DNA from: Bradyrhizobium daqingense
GTDB lineage: Bacteria; Pseudomonadota; Alphaproteobacteria; Rhizobiales; Xanthobacteraceae
Length of the DNA stretch: 64,000 bases
Direction: 5' to 3'
NCBI RefSeq assembly: GCF_021044685.1
Contig: NZ_CP088014.1
Coordinates: forward strand, 3,024,001-3,088,000
The notes under the pieces were generated by a model. The model did no database searches and was not told the DNA's origin. It saw only the letters and a list, made by a program, of their open reading frames with translations. Position numbers and translations under genes: made by a program. This document shows, piece by piece, positions 33,973 to 42,423 of this stretch (position 1 is the stretch's first letter; every line of letters starts with the position of its first letter).

Positions 33973-35847
33973 ATGACCAGATCAGACGTGGCCATGACCG
34001 CCGCTGTGCCCGTCTCGGGCGGCCGCCACGGCAGCATCGCCCTGCTGCTGCGCGCCAGCGACGCGATCGCGGCCGTCCTGCTCGCTGCCGACCTCGTCGT
34101 GGTCTGCGCCTCCGTGCTGTTGCGTTTCTTCTTCAACGCGCCGGTCGAATGGTCGGATGACGTTGCGCGGGGGCTGATGGTCGGTTCGGCCTTCTTCGGC
34201 GCGGCGAGTGCGCTCGCGCGCGGCGAGAATGTCGGCGTGTCTTTCTTCCGCGATCTCTTGCCACTGCGGCTGCGCGCGCTGGTCGATGCCGCCAGCGCTT
34301 TGCTGATCGTGCTGATCTCCGGATATGTCGCTTACCACGCCATCAAGCTGGGTGCGCTGACGGCGGGCCAGACCACCGGCTCCGGCCTGCCGCTGGAACT
34401 GACCTTCTATCCGATGGGCGTCGGCGCCCTGTTCATGACGGTGTTCGCGATCGATCATCTCTGCGCGCGGCCGCTCCCTGACATCATCAGGGGCCTCGTC
34501 GCCATCATCGTCGTGTCCGGCCTCTATCTCGCCTGGGATTATCTATCGCCGTCCTCGGTGCCGTCGGCGGGCACGCTGATGTTCATCGGCTTCTTCGCCA
34601 TCCTGTTCGGCGGCTTGCCGATCGGCTTTGCGCTGGCGCTGGCCGCGCTGATCTTGATCTGGGTCGAGGGTGCGTTGCCCGGCGTCATCTTCGCCCAGCA
34701 AATGGCGCGCGGCATCGACAATTTCGTCCTGCTGGCGATCCCGTTCTTCATTCTGGTCGGCTACCTCATGGAAGCCAACGGCATGTCGGTGCGCCTGATC
34801 GAGCTCTTGCAGCGCGCGGTGGGCCGAATGCGCGGCGGCCTCAACGTCGTGATGGTGGCCTCCATGGTGCTGTTCTCCGGCATCTCCGGCTCGAAGATGG
34901 CCGACGTCGCCGCGGTCGGCTCGGTGCTGATCCCGGCCGCGCGCCGCTCCAAGCAGAATCCGGGCGGCGCGGTGGCGCTGCTGGCAGCCTCAGCAGTGAT
35001 GGCGGAGACCATTCCGCCCTGCATCAATCTGATCATCCTCGGCTTTGTGGCGAATTTGTCCATCGGCGGCCTGTTCGTCGCGGGACTGGTGCCGTCGGCG
35101 CTGATGGCGCTGGTGCTGATCGCGGTGTCGATCATCTTCGGCAAGCGTCCCGCGCGGGTCGAGGAGGTCGAGCCGCAGATGCCGGTCTCGGGCCTGTGGA
35201 GCGGCGCCATCGCCTCGTTCGGCCTGATCTTCATGATCTTCTTCGGCTTCAAGAGCGGCTTTGCCACCGCGACCGAGATCTCGGCATTCGCCGTCGCCTA
35301 TGCGCTCGTTGTGGGGGCTGTCGTGTTCCGCGAGCTCGGTTTCAAATCGGCCGCGCACAGCTTCGTGCAGGCGGCGACGCGCGCGGGCCTCGTGCTGTTC
35401 ATCGTCGCCGCCGCACAATCTCTGGCGTTCACGCTCACATTGCAGCAAGTGCCGCATGCGGTCGCCGATTTCATGCTCGGCCTGTCCAAGACCTCCGGCG
35501 TCTGGCTGTTCATGCTGCTGGCGATCGCCGTGCTGATCGTGATGGGCTCGGTGCTGGAGGGCGCGGCGGCGCTGATCATCTTCGGACCGCTGCTGATGCC
35601 GGTCGCCGTGCAACTCGGCATCGATTCCCTGCATTTCGGCGTCGTGCTCGTCATCGCGATGGGCATCGGCCTGTTCGCACCGCCGCTCGGGCTCGGGCTG
35701 TACGGTGCCTGCCTGATCGGCAACGTGCCGATCGAACAGACGGTGAAGCCGATCATGGGTTATCTTGGCCTCCTGTTCCTCTGTCTCCTCCTCATTGCCT
35801 TCGTGCCGTCGCTCTCGACGGCGCTACCGCGTGCGTTCGGCTATTGA
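33973..35847 (+). CDS. dctM: TRAP transporter fused small-large permease (DctQ-DctM)
   Basis: This 624-residue inner-membrane protein joins both TRAP membrane subunits in one chain. Residues about 15-175 are the DctQ part, four helices with FFFNAPVEWSDDVARGLMVGSAFFGAA as its conserved block. From about 190 it is DctM, about 12 helices with FVLLAIPFFILVGYLMEANGMSVRLIELLQRAVGRMRGGL and FSGISGSKMADVAAVG, the ion/substrate core. It imports the acid captured by DctP using a sodium or proton gradient. The start ATG (33973) directly follows the DctP stop. Confidence 0.93.
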   Translation: MTRSDVAMTAAVPVSGGRHGSIALLLRASDAIAAVLLAADLVVVCASVLLRFFFNAPVEWSDDVARGLMVGSAFFGAASALARGENVGVSFFRDLLPLRLRALVDAASALLIVLISGYVAYHAIKLGALTAGQTTGSGLPLELTFYPMGVGALFMTVFAIDHLCARPLPDIIRGLVAIIVVSGLYLAWDYLSPSSVPSAGTLMFIGFFAILFGGLPIGFALALAALILIWVEGALPGVIFAQQMARGIDNFVLLAIPFFILVGYLMEANGMSVRLIELLQRAVGRMRGGLNVVMVASMVLFSGISGSKMADVAAVGSVLIPAARRSKQNPGGAVALLAASAVMAETIPPCINLIILGFVANLSIGGLFVAGLVPSALMALVLIAVSIIFGKRPARVEEVEPQMPVSGLWSGAIASFGLIFMIFFGFKSGFATATEISAFAVAYALVVGAVVFRELGFKSAAHSFVQAATRAGLVLFIVAAAQSLAFTLTLQQVPHAVADFMLGLSKTSGVWLFMLLAIAVLIVMGSVLEGAAALIIFGPLLMPVAVQLGIDSLHFGVVLVIAMGIGLFAPPLGLGLYGACLIGNVPIEQTVKPIMGYLGLLFLCLLLIAFVPSLSTALPRAFGY

Positions 35848-35869
35848 GAAGACCTGAAGGAGTCCTATC

Positions 35870-36847
35870 GTGAAAGTCCTGCTCGCCCATACGCCCGAGA
35901 TGCGGCGCAACTACTATGGCGATCGCAGCCTGAACGGCCTGCGCGCGGCCGCCGAGGTGATCCTGCACGAGGGCGGCGATGCGCTCGACGCCGCCGGCCT
36001 CGTGCGCACGGCGAAAGACGTCGACATCATCGTTGCTGACCGCATGACGGAAGGGCGCGGCGAGATTTTTGCGCAGTTGCCGCGCTTGCGGGCGTTCGTC
36101 CGTTGCGCGGTCGACATCCGCAACGTCGATGTCGAGGCGGCCTCGCAGGCCGGCGTGCTCGTCACCCGCGCCGGGCCCGGCTTCGTGCAGGCGGTGGTCG
36201 AGCTCGCGCTCGGCTTCATGGTCGATCTCTCCCGCGGCGTGTCGCGCACCACGGCGGACTATCAGGCCGGCCGAAAGCCGGAAGCGCGGATGGGCCGCCA
36301 GCTCGCCGGCAGCCGCGTCGGCATCATCGGCTATGGCAGCATCGGGCGCTATCTCGCCGAGGTGGCGAAGGTGCTGCGCATGGAGGTGCTGGTCGCCGAT
36401 CCCTTCGCAACCGTCACCGATGCCGCGATCCGGCAAGTCGGCCTCGACGATCTGCTCGCCGCATCGGACTACGTCGTCTGCCTTGCGATAGCCAACGAGC
36501 AGACCGAGAATCTGATCGGCGAGGCGGCGCTGGCGCGGATGCAGCAGCATGCCGTCTTCATCAATCTCTCGCGCGGCAATCTCGTCGATGAAGCCGCGCT
36601 GGCGCGGGCGCTGCGGGAAGGCCGCATCGCCGGCGCGGCCATGGACGTCGGCCGCGCGCCCGACCAGATGCCGACGCCGGAGCTGGCCAGGCTGCCCAAC
36701 GTCGTCGCGACGCCTCATGTCGGCGGGCTGACGCCGCAGGCGATCGAATATCAGTCGCTGGAAACGGTGCGGCAGGTCGAGGCGATCGTCAGAGGCGAGG
36801 TCCCGCAAGGTGCCGTCAACGCCGACCGCTGGACGCGGCGGCGGTGA
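35870..36847 (+). CDS. D-isomer-specific 2-hydroxyacid dehydrogenase
   Basis: This 325-residue cytoplasmic enzyme oxidises a 2-hydroxyacid or reduces a 2-ketoacid with NAD(P). The nucleotide-binding fold carries VGIIGYGSIGRYLAEVAK (about 145-162). The catalytic Arg and Glu come from the INLSRGNLVDEAALARAL region, and the catalytic His is in TPHVGGLTPQ. It begins with a GTG at 35870, preceded by GAAGGAG eight bases away, and follows the TRAP permease by 22 bases. The operon therefore links uptake of an acid with its first oxidation or reduction. The exact acid is unknown. Confidence 0.9.
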   Translation: MKVLLAHTPEMRRNYYGDRSLNGLRAAAEVILHEGGDALDAAGLVRTAKDVDIIVADRMTEGRGEIFAQLPRLRAFVRCAVDIRNVDVEAASQAGVLVTRAGPGFVQAVVELALGFMVDLSRGVSRTTADYQAGRKPEARMGRQLAGSRVGIIGYGSIGRYLAEVAKVLRMEVLVADPFATVTDAAIRQVGLDDLLAASDYVVCLAIANEQTENLIGEAALARMQQHAVFINLSRGNLVDEAALARALREGRIAGAAMDVGRAPDQMPTPELARLPNVVATPHVGGLTPQAIEYQSLETVRQVEAIVRGEVPQGAVNADRWTRRR

Positions 36848-36853
36848 AGGGCC

Positions 36854-38020
36854 CTACAGCCGGTCCACCGCCTTGAACGTCCCGTCCTTCTGGATCACCG
36901 TCAGAAACACCTTCGGTGGCGTGTCGAGCATGCGCACGCCCACGGTGACGGTGGTGCCGCTGATGTCGAAGCGGCCGACATCGTTGATGGTGCGCAGCAG
37001 GCTCGCGCGCGTCGGATTGGGTCCGGCCTTTTCCAGCGCGGCGGCTGCGAGACGGCCGGAGAGATAACCTTCGAGCGACACGAAATCCGGCGTCAGCGTC
37101 GGGTCGAACGCTTTCTGCGCCGCCTGATAGTCGGCGACGAGCTTGAGCGAGTGGTCCCAGGGCGAGGGCACGACCTGCGAGACGATGACTCCGTCGCCGT
37201 CGGGGCCGAGCTCCGCGGCGAGCGCGTTGGCGCCGACGAAGGAGATGTTGACGAAGGTCGGACGAGCGCCGCTGCGATGCGCAAGCTTGATGAATTCCGC
37301 GCAGGGCCCGTAGGTCCCGACCATGACGATGGCCTCGGGGTCGGCGCGCTTGATCATGCGCCAGGCCTGGGCGACCGCGCGGGTGTTGCGCTCGAAGGTG
37401 CCTTCAGCCGCGAGCTCGAGGCCGCGCTTGGCAAGCGCGCGCTTCACGCCGGACAGACCATCGCGACCGAAGGAATCGTCCTGGTAGAAGATGCCGATGC
37501 GGGTGAACTTGCGGTCCTCGGTGAGATGCTTGATCCAGGCCTCCGCCTCCGCGCCATAGCTGGCGCGGATGTTGACGACGTTTGCAAGCTCGAGGTCGCG
37601 CAGGAACTCGGCGCCCGTGAACGGGCCGATGAACGGCACGTTCCTGACGCTGGTGATCGGGATGGTCGCCATGGCAGTCGGCGTGCCGACCGCGCCGATC
37701 AGCGCGAACACCTTGTCGTCCTCGATCAGCCGCAGCGTCTGCGCCGCCGAGCGGTCGGGATCGTAGCCGTCATCGCGGCTGATGAGCTGGAGCTTGCGGC
37801 CGTGGACGCCGCCCTTGGCGTTGATCTCGGTGAACGCGGCGACGATGCCCTGCCGCATCCGCTGTCCGAGTGCAGAGGAGGGGCCCTCGAGGGCGGCAGC
37901 CTGGCCGAACAGGATCGCGTCGTCGCTGACACCGGCCTCGTCGGACTTGGCCGGCAACATCGCTGCGGCGAGCAAGGCGATGGTCAAGGCGATATATGTC
38001 GCGGATCGCGATCGTGTCAT
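36854..38020 (-). CDS. ABC transporter substrate-binding protein (Liv-type), orphan
   Basis: This 388-residue periplasmic protein has a signal peptide SATYIALTIALLAAAMLPAKS followed by the type I binding fold. The fold shows ILFGQAAALEGPSSALGQRMRQGIVAAFTEINAKGGVHGRKL, ALIGAVGTPTAM, RIGIFYQDDSFGRDGL and SLEGYLSGRLAAAAL. It binds a branched-chain amino acid or another small amide or acid. No permease or ATPase genes are near, so it uses a transporter encoded elsewhere or acts as a sensor. The start at 38020 puts the signal first. It is convergent with the hydroxyacid dehydrogenase and divergent from the GGDEF-EAL gene. Confidence 0.9.
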   Translation of the reverse strand: MTRSRSATYIALTIALLAAAMLPAKSDEAGVSDDAILFGQAAALEGPSSALGQRMRQGIVAAFTEINAKGGVHGRKLQLISRDDGYDPDRSAAQTLRLIEDDKVFALIGAVGTPTAMATIPITSVRNVPFIGPFTGAEFLRDLELANVVNIRASYGAEAEAWIKHLTEDRKFTRIGIFYQDDSFGRDGLSGVKRALAKRGLELAAEGTFERNTRAVAQAWRMIKRADPEAIVMVGTYGPCAEFIKLAHRSGARPTFVNISFVGANALAAELGPDGDGVIVSQVVPSPWDHSLKLVADYQAAQKAFDPTLTPDFVSLEGYLSGRLAAAALEKAGPNPTRASLLRTINDVGRFDISGTTVTVGVRMLDTPPKVFLTVIQKDGTFKAVDRL

Positions 38021-38310
38021 GAGCGGGCTTGCCGGATGCTGGATGCGTTGTGGCGATGATAGCTCGATCGGGCTGAACAGGTCGCTAATCCGCGACGCGA
38101 CGGCAAGCCGTACGATTCCGGGCAAAACCGGCAAGTTATGGCCACACTGCAGCATTTCGGTGCGGCAATCGTTAACTACGCCGCGTGATGCGGAACACTC
38201 CGCTGCTGAAATTGTGCAGTTCTTAACCGCAATCCCTGCCCGATAGTCCGACTGTCGGCTCAACCAGAAGTTCGGGCCGCGGCGCATGGGAATGTACGGA
38301 TCAAGATCAG

Positions 38311-40740
38311 ATGGGCGGTCGCGATCAGAACGATCAGGATCGGAGACGTGTGACGGGATGGTGGCGTTTCTCGCCGCTGCTCGGGCTCTATCGCCCTGCG
38401 CTCGTCGCCGTCGGTGTCGGTCTCTTGTTCTCGGTCGTGGGGGCGGCCGCCGTGGCGCGATGGGAAAACCGCGTCAACAGGATCGAGTTCGAGAACGCGG
38501 CCGAGACCCAGGCGATCGTCATGCAGAACGGCATGAACGAATACATATCCAGGCTTCTCGCGCTGCGCACGCTGTTCGAATCGGCCAACGAGGAAGTCAC
38601 CCGCAGCGAATTCGAGACCTTCAGCGCCCGCCTGTTCGAGCGCCATCCCGGCATGCTGCGCATCGGCTGGCTGCCGCGCGTCAATCGCAGGGAGCGCGCC
38701 GAATACGAAGCCGCGGCGATCACCGACGGCGTGTCCGGCTATCGCATCAAGTCGCTCCAGGGCGAGAGCTTCGCCGTCGCGCCGCAGAGCGACGAGTATT
38801 TTCCGGTGTTCTACTCGACCCAGCCGAAGACATCCTCAGTCTACGGCATGGATTACGCGACGGTGCCGGAGCGCCGCGCGGTCCTGGAACGTGCGCGCGA
38901 CAACGATCGCGTGGCCGCCATTCGCACCCGCCTGTACGAGCCGAGGGAGGGCGCGCGGCTGCCGGACGTCCTCGTCGTCATTCCCGTCTACGCCAAAGGA
39001 ACCGCGCGCGAGACGGTCGCCGACCGGCGCCGCAATCTCGCCGGCTATGTCGTCGGCATCTTCGACCTGCCGCTGCTGGTCCAGTCCATTCGCGTCACCA
39101 CCGGCGCAAGCCCCGCTGTCAGCGTCAACGTCTATCCGCCCTTCACCGGGCGGGTCGTCAGCCTGGAGCAAATTCAACCGGATTATTCGTCGGCAGCCAC
39201 GGCGCCGCAGTCGATGCGCGACGTCGCACGCGCCCTGCATTGGGCGGGCAGCCTCAAGATCGGGGATACCGATTGGCAGGTGCGCGCGATGCCGACGGTG
39301 GGCGGTGCATTCGAGACATCCTACGATCGCGCCGCCGCGGTCCTCATCGTCGGCATGCTGCTGACGCTGTCGCTGTCGACCTATCTCATGCTCGCAAGCC
39401 GAAATTCGCGGCGGTTGTCGCTGGCAAACCGACGCGTGCTCGAGCTCGCCCAGACCGACATCCTGACTGGCTTACCGAACCGCGCCTTCTTCCTCGCCCG
39501 GCTCGACGAGCTCAATGGCCGGCTTCAGGAGGGCGGGCCGACCTTCTCGATCCTGATGCTCGACCTCGACCGCTTCAAGAACGTCAACGATTCCCTCGGC
39601 CACGGCGCGGGCGATGCGTTGCTGCGGCAGGTGGCGCAGCGGCTGAAATCCGCCCTGCGCGCCGGCGACGTGCTGGCACGGCTCGGCGGCGACGAATTCG
39701 CCATCATCCAGGAGGCTTGCGAGGATCAGCGCGCCTGCTCGACCGAGCTCGCAGGGAGGATCGCCAAGCTGGTCGCCGAGCCGTTCCCGCTGCCCGGCCA
39801 TCGCGTCGAGATCGGCACCAGCATCGGCATTGCGATCGCGCCGGATCACGGCCGCGACCAGGAGCAGCTGTTGAAGAAGGCGGACCTTGCGCTCTACCGC
39901 TCGAAATCGGCAGGCCGCAACTGCTTCACCATCTATGACGAGGCGATGTCAGCCGAGCTCGAGGCGCGCAATACGCTGGAGGGCGATCTGCGCGACGCCA
40001 TCGCGCGCTGCCAGCTCGAGGTGCACTATCAGCCGTTCGTCGACGTCCTCACCGGCGCGCGGCGCGGCTTCGAGGCGCTGGTGCGCTGGCGCCATCCGAC
40101 GCGCGGCCTGATCCCGCCGGACCAGTTCATTGCGCTCGCGGAGGAGACCGGACTGGTCGTGCCGCTCGGCGAGTTCGTGCTGCGGCGCGCCTGCGCGGAC
40201 GCCGCCGGCTGGCCCTCCGAGCTCGCGGTCGCCGTGAATCTGTCGCCGATCCAGTTCAAGGAGCCCGATCTGTTCGAGGTGATCTGCGCGGCACTTGCCG
40301 ATTCCGGCCTGCCGCCCCAGCGGCTCGAGATCGAGATCACCGAATCCGTGTTGCTGGAGCGCGGCGGCGAGAACCACGCCTTCTTGGAGCGGCTCAAGGG
40401 TATCGGCATCGAGCTCGCGCTCGACGATTTCGGCACCGGCTATTCCTCGCTCAGCTATCTCACCGCGTTCCCGTTCGACAAGATCAAGATCGACAAGTCG
40501 TTCATCCGCAATCTCACCCAGCAGCCGCGCAGCTCCGCCATCATCTCCGCGATTGTGACGCTGGCACGCGGGCTGGACATGTCGGTCACCGCCGAAGGCG
40601 TCGAGACCCGCGAGGAATACGAGCGGTTGAAGGCGCTCGGTGTCAATTTCGCGCAAGGCTATCTGTTCGGCCGGCCGCAGCCGATCGAGCGGATCCTGTT
40701 CGACGCGCCGGCCAAATCGTCGCGGCTGGATGCCGCTTGA
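38311..40740 (+). CDS. Membrane diguanylate cyclase / phosphodiesterase with CHASE-like sensor
   Basis: This 809-residue protein makes and/or breaks cyclic di-GMP. A first helix (about 28-48) and a second at about 350 flank a periplasmic CHASE-type sensor region (FSARLFERHPGMLRIGWLPRV, YFPVFYSTQP). GGDEF follows, with intact LGGDEF near residue 458 and LDLDRFKNVNDSLGHGAGD. Then comes EAL with FEALVRW near 588, EITESVLLERG, LDDFGTGYSSLSYL and KIDKSFI, all needed for hydrolysis. Both domains therefore look active. Ligand and net direction cannot be told. A degraded relative is at 46470-47811. Confidence 0.92.
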   Translation: MGGRDQNDQDRRRVTGWWRFSPLLGLYRPALVAVGVGLLFSVVGAAAVARWENRVNRIEFENAAETQAIVMQNGMNEYISRLLALRTLFESANEEVTRSEFETFSARLFERHPGMLRIGWLPRVNRRERAEYEAAAITDGVSGYRIKSLQGESFAVAPQSDEYFPVFYSTQPKTSSVYGMDYATVPERRAVLERARDNDRVAAIRTRLYEPREGARLPDVLVVIPVYAKGTARETVADRRRNLAGYVVGIFDLPLLVQSIRVTTGASPAVSVNVYPPFTGRVVSLEQIQPDYSSAATAPQSMRDVARALHWAGSLKIGDTDWQVRAMPTVGGAFETSYDRAAAVLIVGMLLTLSLSTYLMLASRNSRRLSLANRRVLELAQTDILTGLPNRAFFLARLDELNGRLQEGGPTFSILMLDLDRFKNVNDSLGHGAGDALLRQVAQRLKSALRAGDVLARLGGDEFAIIQEACEDQRACSTELAGRIAKLVAEPFPLPGHRVEIGTSIGIAIAPDHGRDQEQLLKKADLALYRSKSAGRNCFTIYDEAMSAELEARNTLEGDLRDAIARCQLEVHYQPFVDVLTGARRGFEALVRWRHPTRGLIPPDQFIALAEETGLVVPLGEFVLRRACADAAGWPSELAVAVNLSPIQFKEPDLFEVICAALADSGLPPQRLEIEITESVLLERGGENHAFLERLKGIGIELALDDFGTGYSSLSYLTAFPFDKIKIDKSFIRNLTQQPRSSAIISAIVTLARGLDMSVTAEGVETREEYERLKALGVNFAQGYLFGRPQPIERILFDAPAKSSRLDAA

Positions 40741-40757
40741 ACACTCGGCCTTCATGG

Positions 40758-40857
40758 TTCGAGACGCCCGCGTTCGCGGGCTCCTCACCATGAGGGTCTA
40801 GGATTTCGCCGCGGATTAGACCTCATCCTGAGGAGACCGCGAAGCGGGCGTCTCGAA
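40758..40857. repeat. Intergenic palindromic repeat, family B (intact)
   Basis: The ends TTCGAGACGC (40758-40767) and GCGTCTCGAA (40848-40857) are perfect inverted copies. Inside are GCCCGCG..CGCGGGC and CCTCATCCTGAGGAG. It is the intact counterpart of the repeat interrupted by the IS at 16145. It lies between the GGDEF-EAL gene and the MFS gene. Confidence 0.75.
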
Positions 40858-40968
40858 GGGTGGCCGCAGAGAAGCGGCCCTCAAACGTGAGTGGGCTCCT
40901 GCTCACGAGGCATGCGTGAAAAGCGCTTGACGCGCGCAGTCCCTGATGGTCCGAAGGACCGTCCAGGG

Positions 40969-42264
40969 ATGAAACACACAAACATGCGGCTTCCGTTCTT
41001 CTACGGCTGGGTCGTGGTCGCCGTGACCTTCGTCACCATGGCCATCGGCGTTAACGCGCGCACGGCCTTCTCATTGTTCTTTCCGCCGATCATCTCCGAA
41101 TTCGGCTGGGAGCGCGGCGTTACCGCGGGCGCCTTCTCCTTCGGCTTCGTGGCCTCGGGCGTCGTCAGCCCCCTGATCGGCCGACTGATGGATCGCGCCG
41201 GCCCGCGCGCGGTGATGGAGGTCGGCGTCGTGCTGATGGGGGGCGGGCTGCTGCTGGCACCGCTCACCAGCGCGCCCTGGCATCTCTACGTCACCATCGG
41301 CGTCATGGTCGGCGCCGGCTCGGTATGCCTCGGCTATTCCGGCCAATCGCTGTTCCTGCCGAACTGGTTCATCCGCAAGCGCGGCTTCGCCATCGGCATC
41401 GCTTTCGCCGGCGTCGGCATCGGCTCGGTGACGCTGCTGCCATGGGTGCAGCACATGATCGAGCAGACCGGCTGGCGCACCGCCTGCACCGCGATGGGGC
41501 TGTTGGTCCTGATCGTGCTGGCGCCGATCAATCTGTTGCTGCGCAAACGGCCCGAGGACATGGGCCTTCAGCCGGACGGCGATGCAGCTCCGGTCCCGGG
41601 CGCTGCCAAAGCCGTCTCCAACATCGTCGATCCCGTCTGGGCCGGCACCGAATGGACGCTGAAACGCGCGGTTGCGACGGCGCGCTTCTGGTGGATCGCG
41701 CTCGGTTATTTCTGCGGCCTGTACATCTGGTACGCGGTGCAGGTGCACCAGACCAAATTCCTGCTCGACATCGGCTTCAGCCCTGGCGTCGCGGTGTGGG
41801 CGCTCGGCATCGTCAGCCTGCTCGGCATTCCCGGCCAGATATTGCTCGGCCATGTCTCCGACCGGATCGGGCGGGAATGGGTGTGGGCGATCAGCTGCGC
41901 GGGCTTTGCGATCTGCTTCGCCGCGCTGATGGCGTTGAAATTCTCGCCGTCATTGTGGCTGATCTATCTCATGGTGTTCACCCAAGGCGCGCTGGGCTAC
42001 GGCCTCACCTCGATCATGGGCGCGGTGGTGTTCGAAATCTTCCAGGGCAGGCACCAGGGCAGCATCTTCGGTACGATCATGCTGGCTGCGCTGGCGGGCG
42101 GCGCGGCCGGTCCCTGGGTGACCGGCTTCCTCTACGATCGCACCGGCGATTACACGCTCGCCTTCGGCATCGCGATGATCGTGAGCGTCTTGTCGGCGCT
42201 GTCGATCTGGCAGGCGGCGCCGCGCAAGGTGCGGGTGGTGGCCGGCCGGCTGCACGAGCGTTAG
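40969..42264 (+). CDS. MFS transporter (oxalate/formate antiporter or monocarboxylate type)
   Basis: This 431-residue carrier has 12 membrane segments. It starts FFYGWVVVAVTFVTMAIG and has the motif between helices 2 and 3 in GVVSPLIGRLMDRAGPRAVMEVG. Its counterpart between helices 8 and 9 is GQILLGHVSDRIGREWVW. The YGWVVV opening and SLFFPPIISEFGW are typical of OFA/monocarboxylate porters, so a small organic acid is likely cargo. No enzyme gene adjoins to confirm this. I chose ATG 40969. An ATG five codons later is also possible, and the ribosome site is weak for both. Confidence 0.88.
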   Translation: MKHTNMRLPFFYGWVVVAVTFVTMAIGVNARTAFSLFFPPIISEFGWERGVTAGAFSFGFVASGVVSPLIGRLMDRAGPRAVMEVGVVLMGGGLLLAPLTSAPWHLYVTIGVMVGAGSVCLGYSGQSLFLPNWFIRKRGFAIGIAFAGVGIGSVTLLPWVQHMIEQTGWRTACTAMGLLVLIVLAPINLLLRKRPEDMGLQPDGDAAPVPGAAKAVSNIVDPVWAGTEWTLKRAVATARFWWIALGYFCGLYIWYAVQVHQTKFLLDIGFSPGVAVWALGIVSLLGIPGQILLGHVSDRIGREWVWAISCAGFAICFAALMALKFSPSLWLIYLMVFTQGALGYGLTSIMGAVVFEIFQGRHQGSIFGTIMLAALAGGAAGPWVTGFLYDRTGDYTLAFGIAMIVSVLSALSIWQAAPRKVRVVAGRLHER

Positions 42265-42423
42265 ACGGGATCCGACGCGGAATGGGGTTCCTGTGCATGG
42301 TGCCTTGCGACAGAAACTTCGCAGGTGCTGCTGACCGGGCTCGAATGCGCCGACGATGGGCTCGTCGTGGTCCTCAGTCGGCCGCATCTCTGCAGATCAT
42401 CGCGTTACTGAACGAAATAGGTC

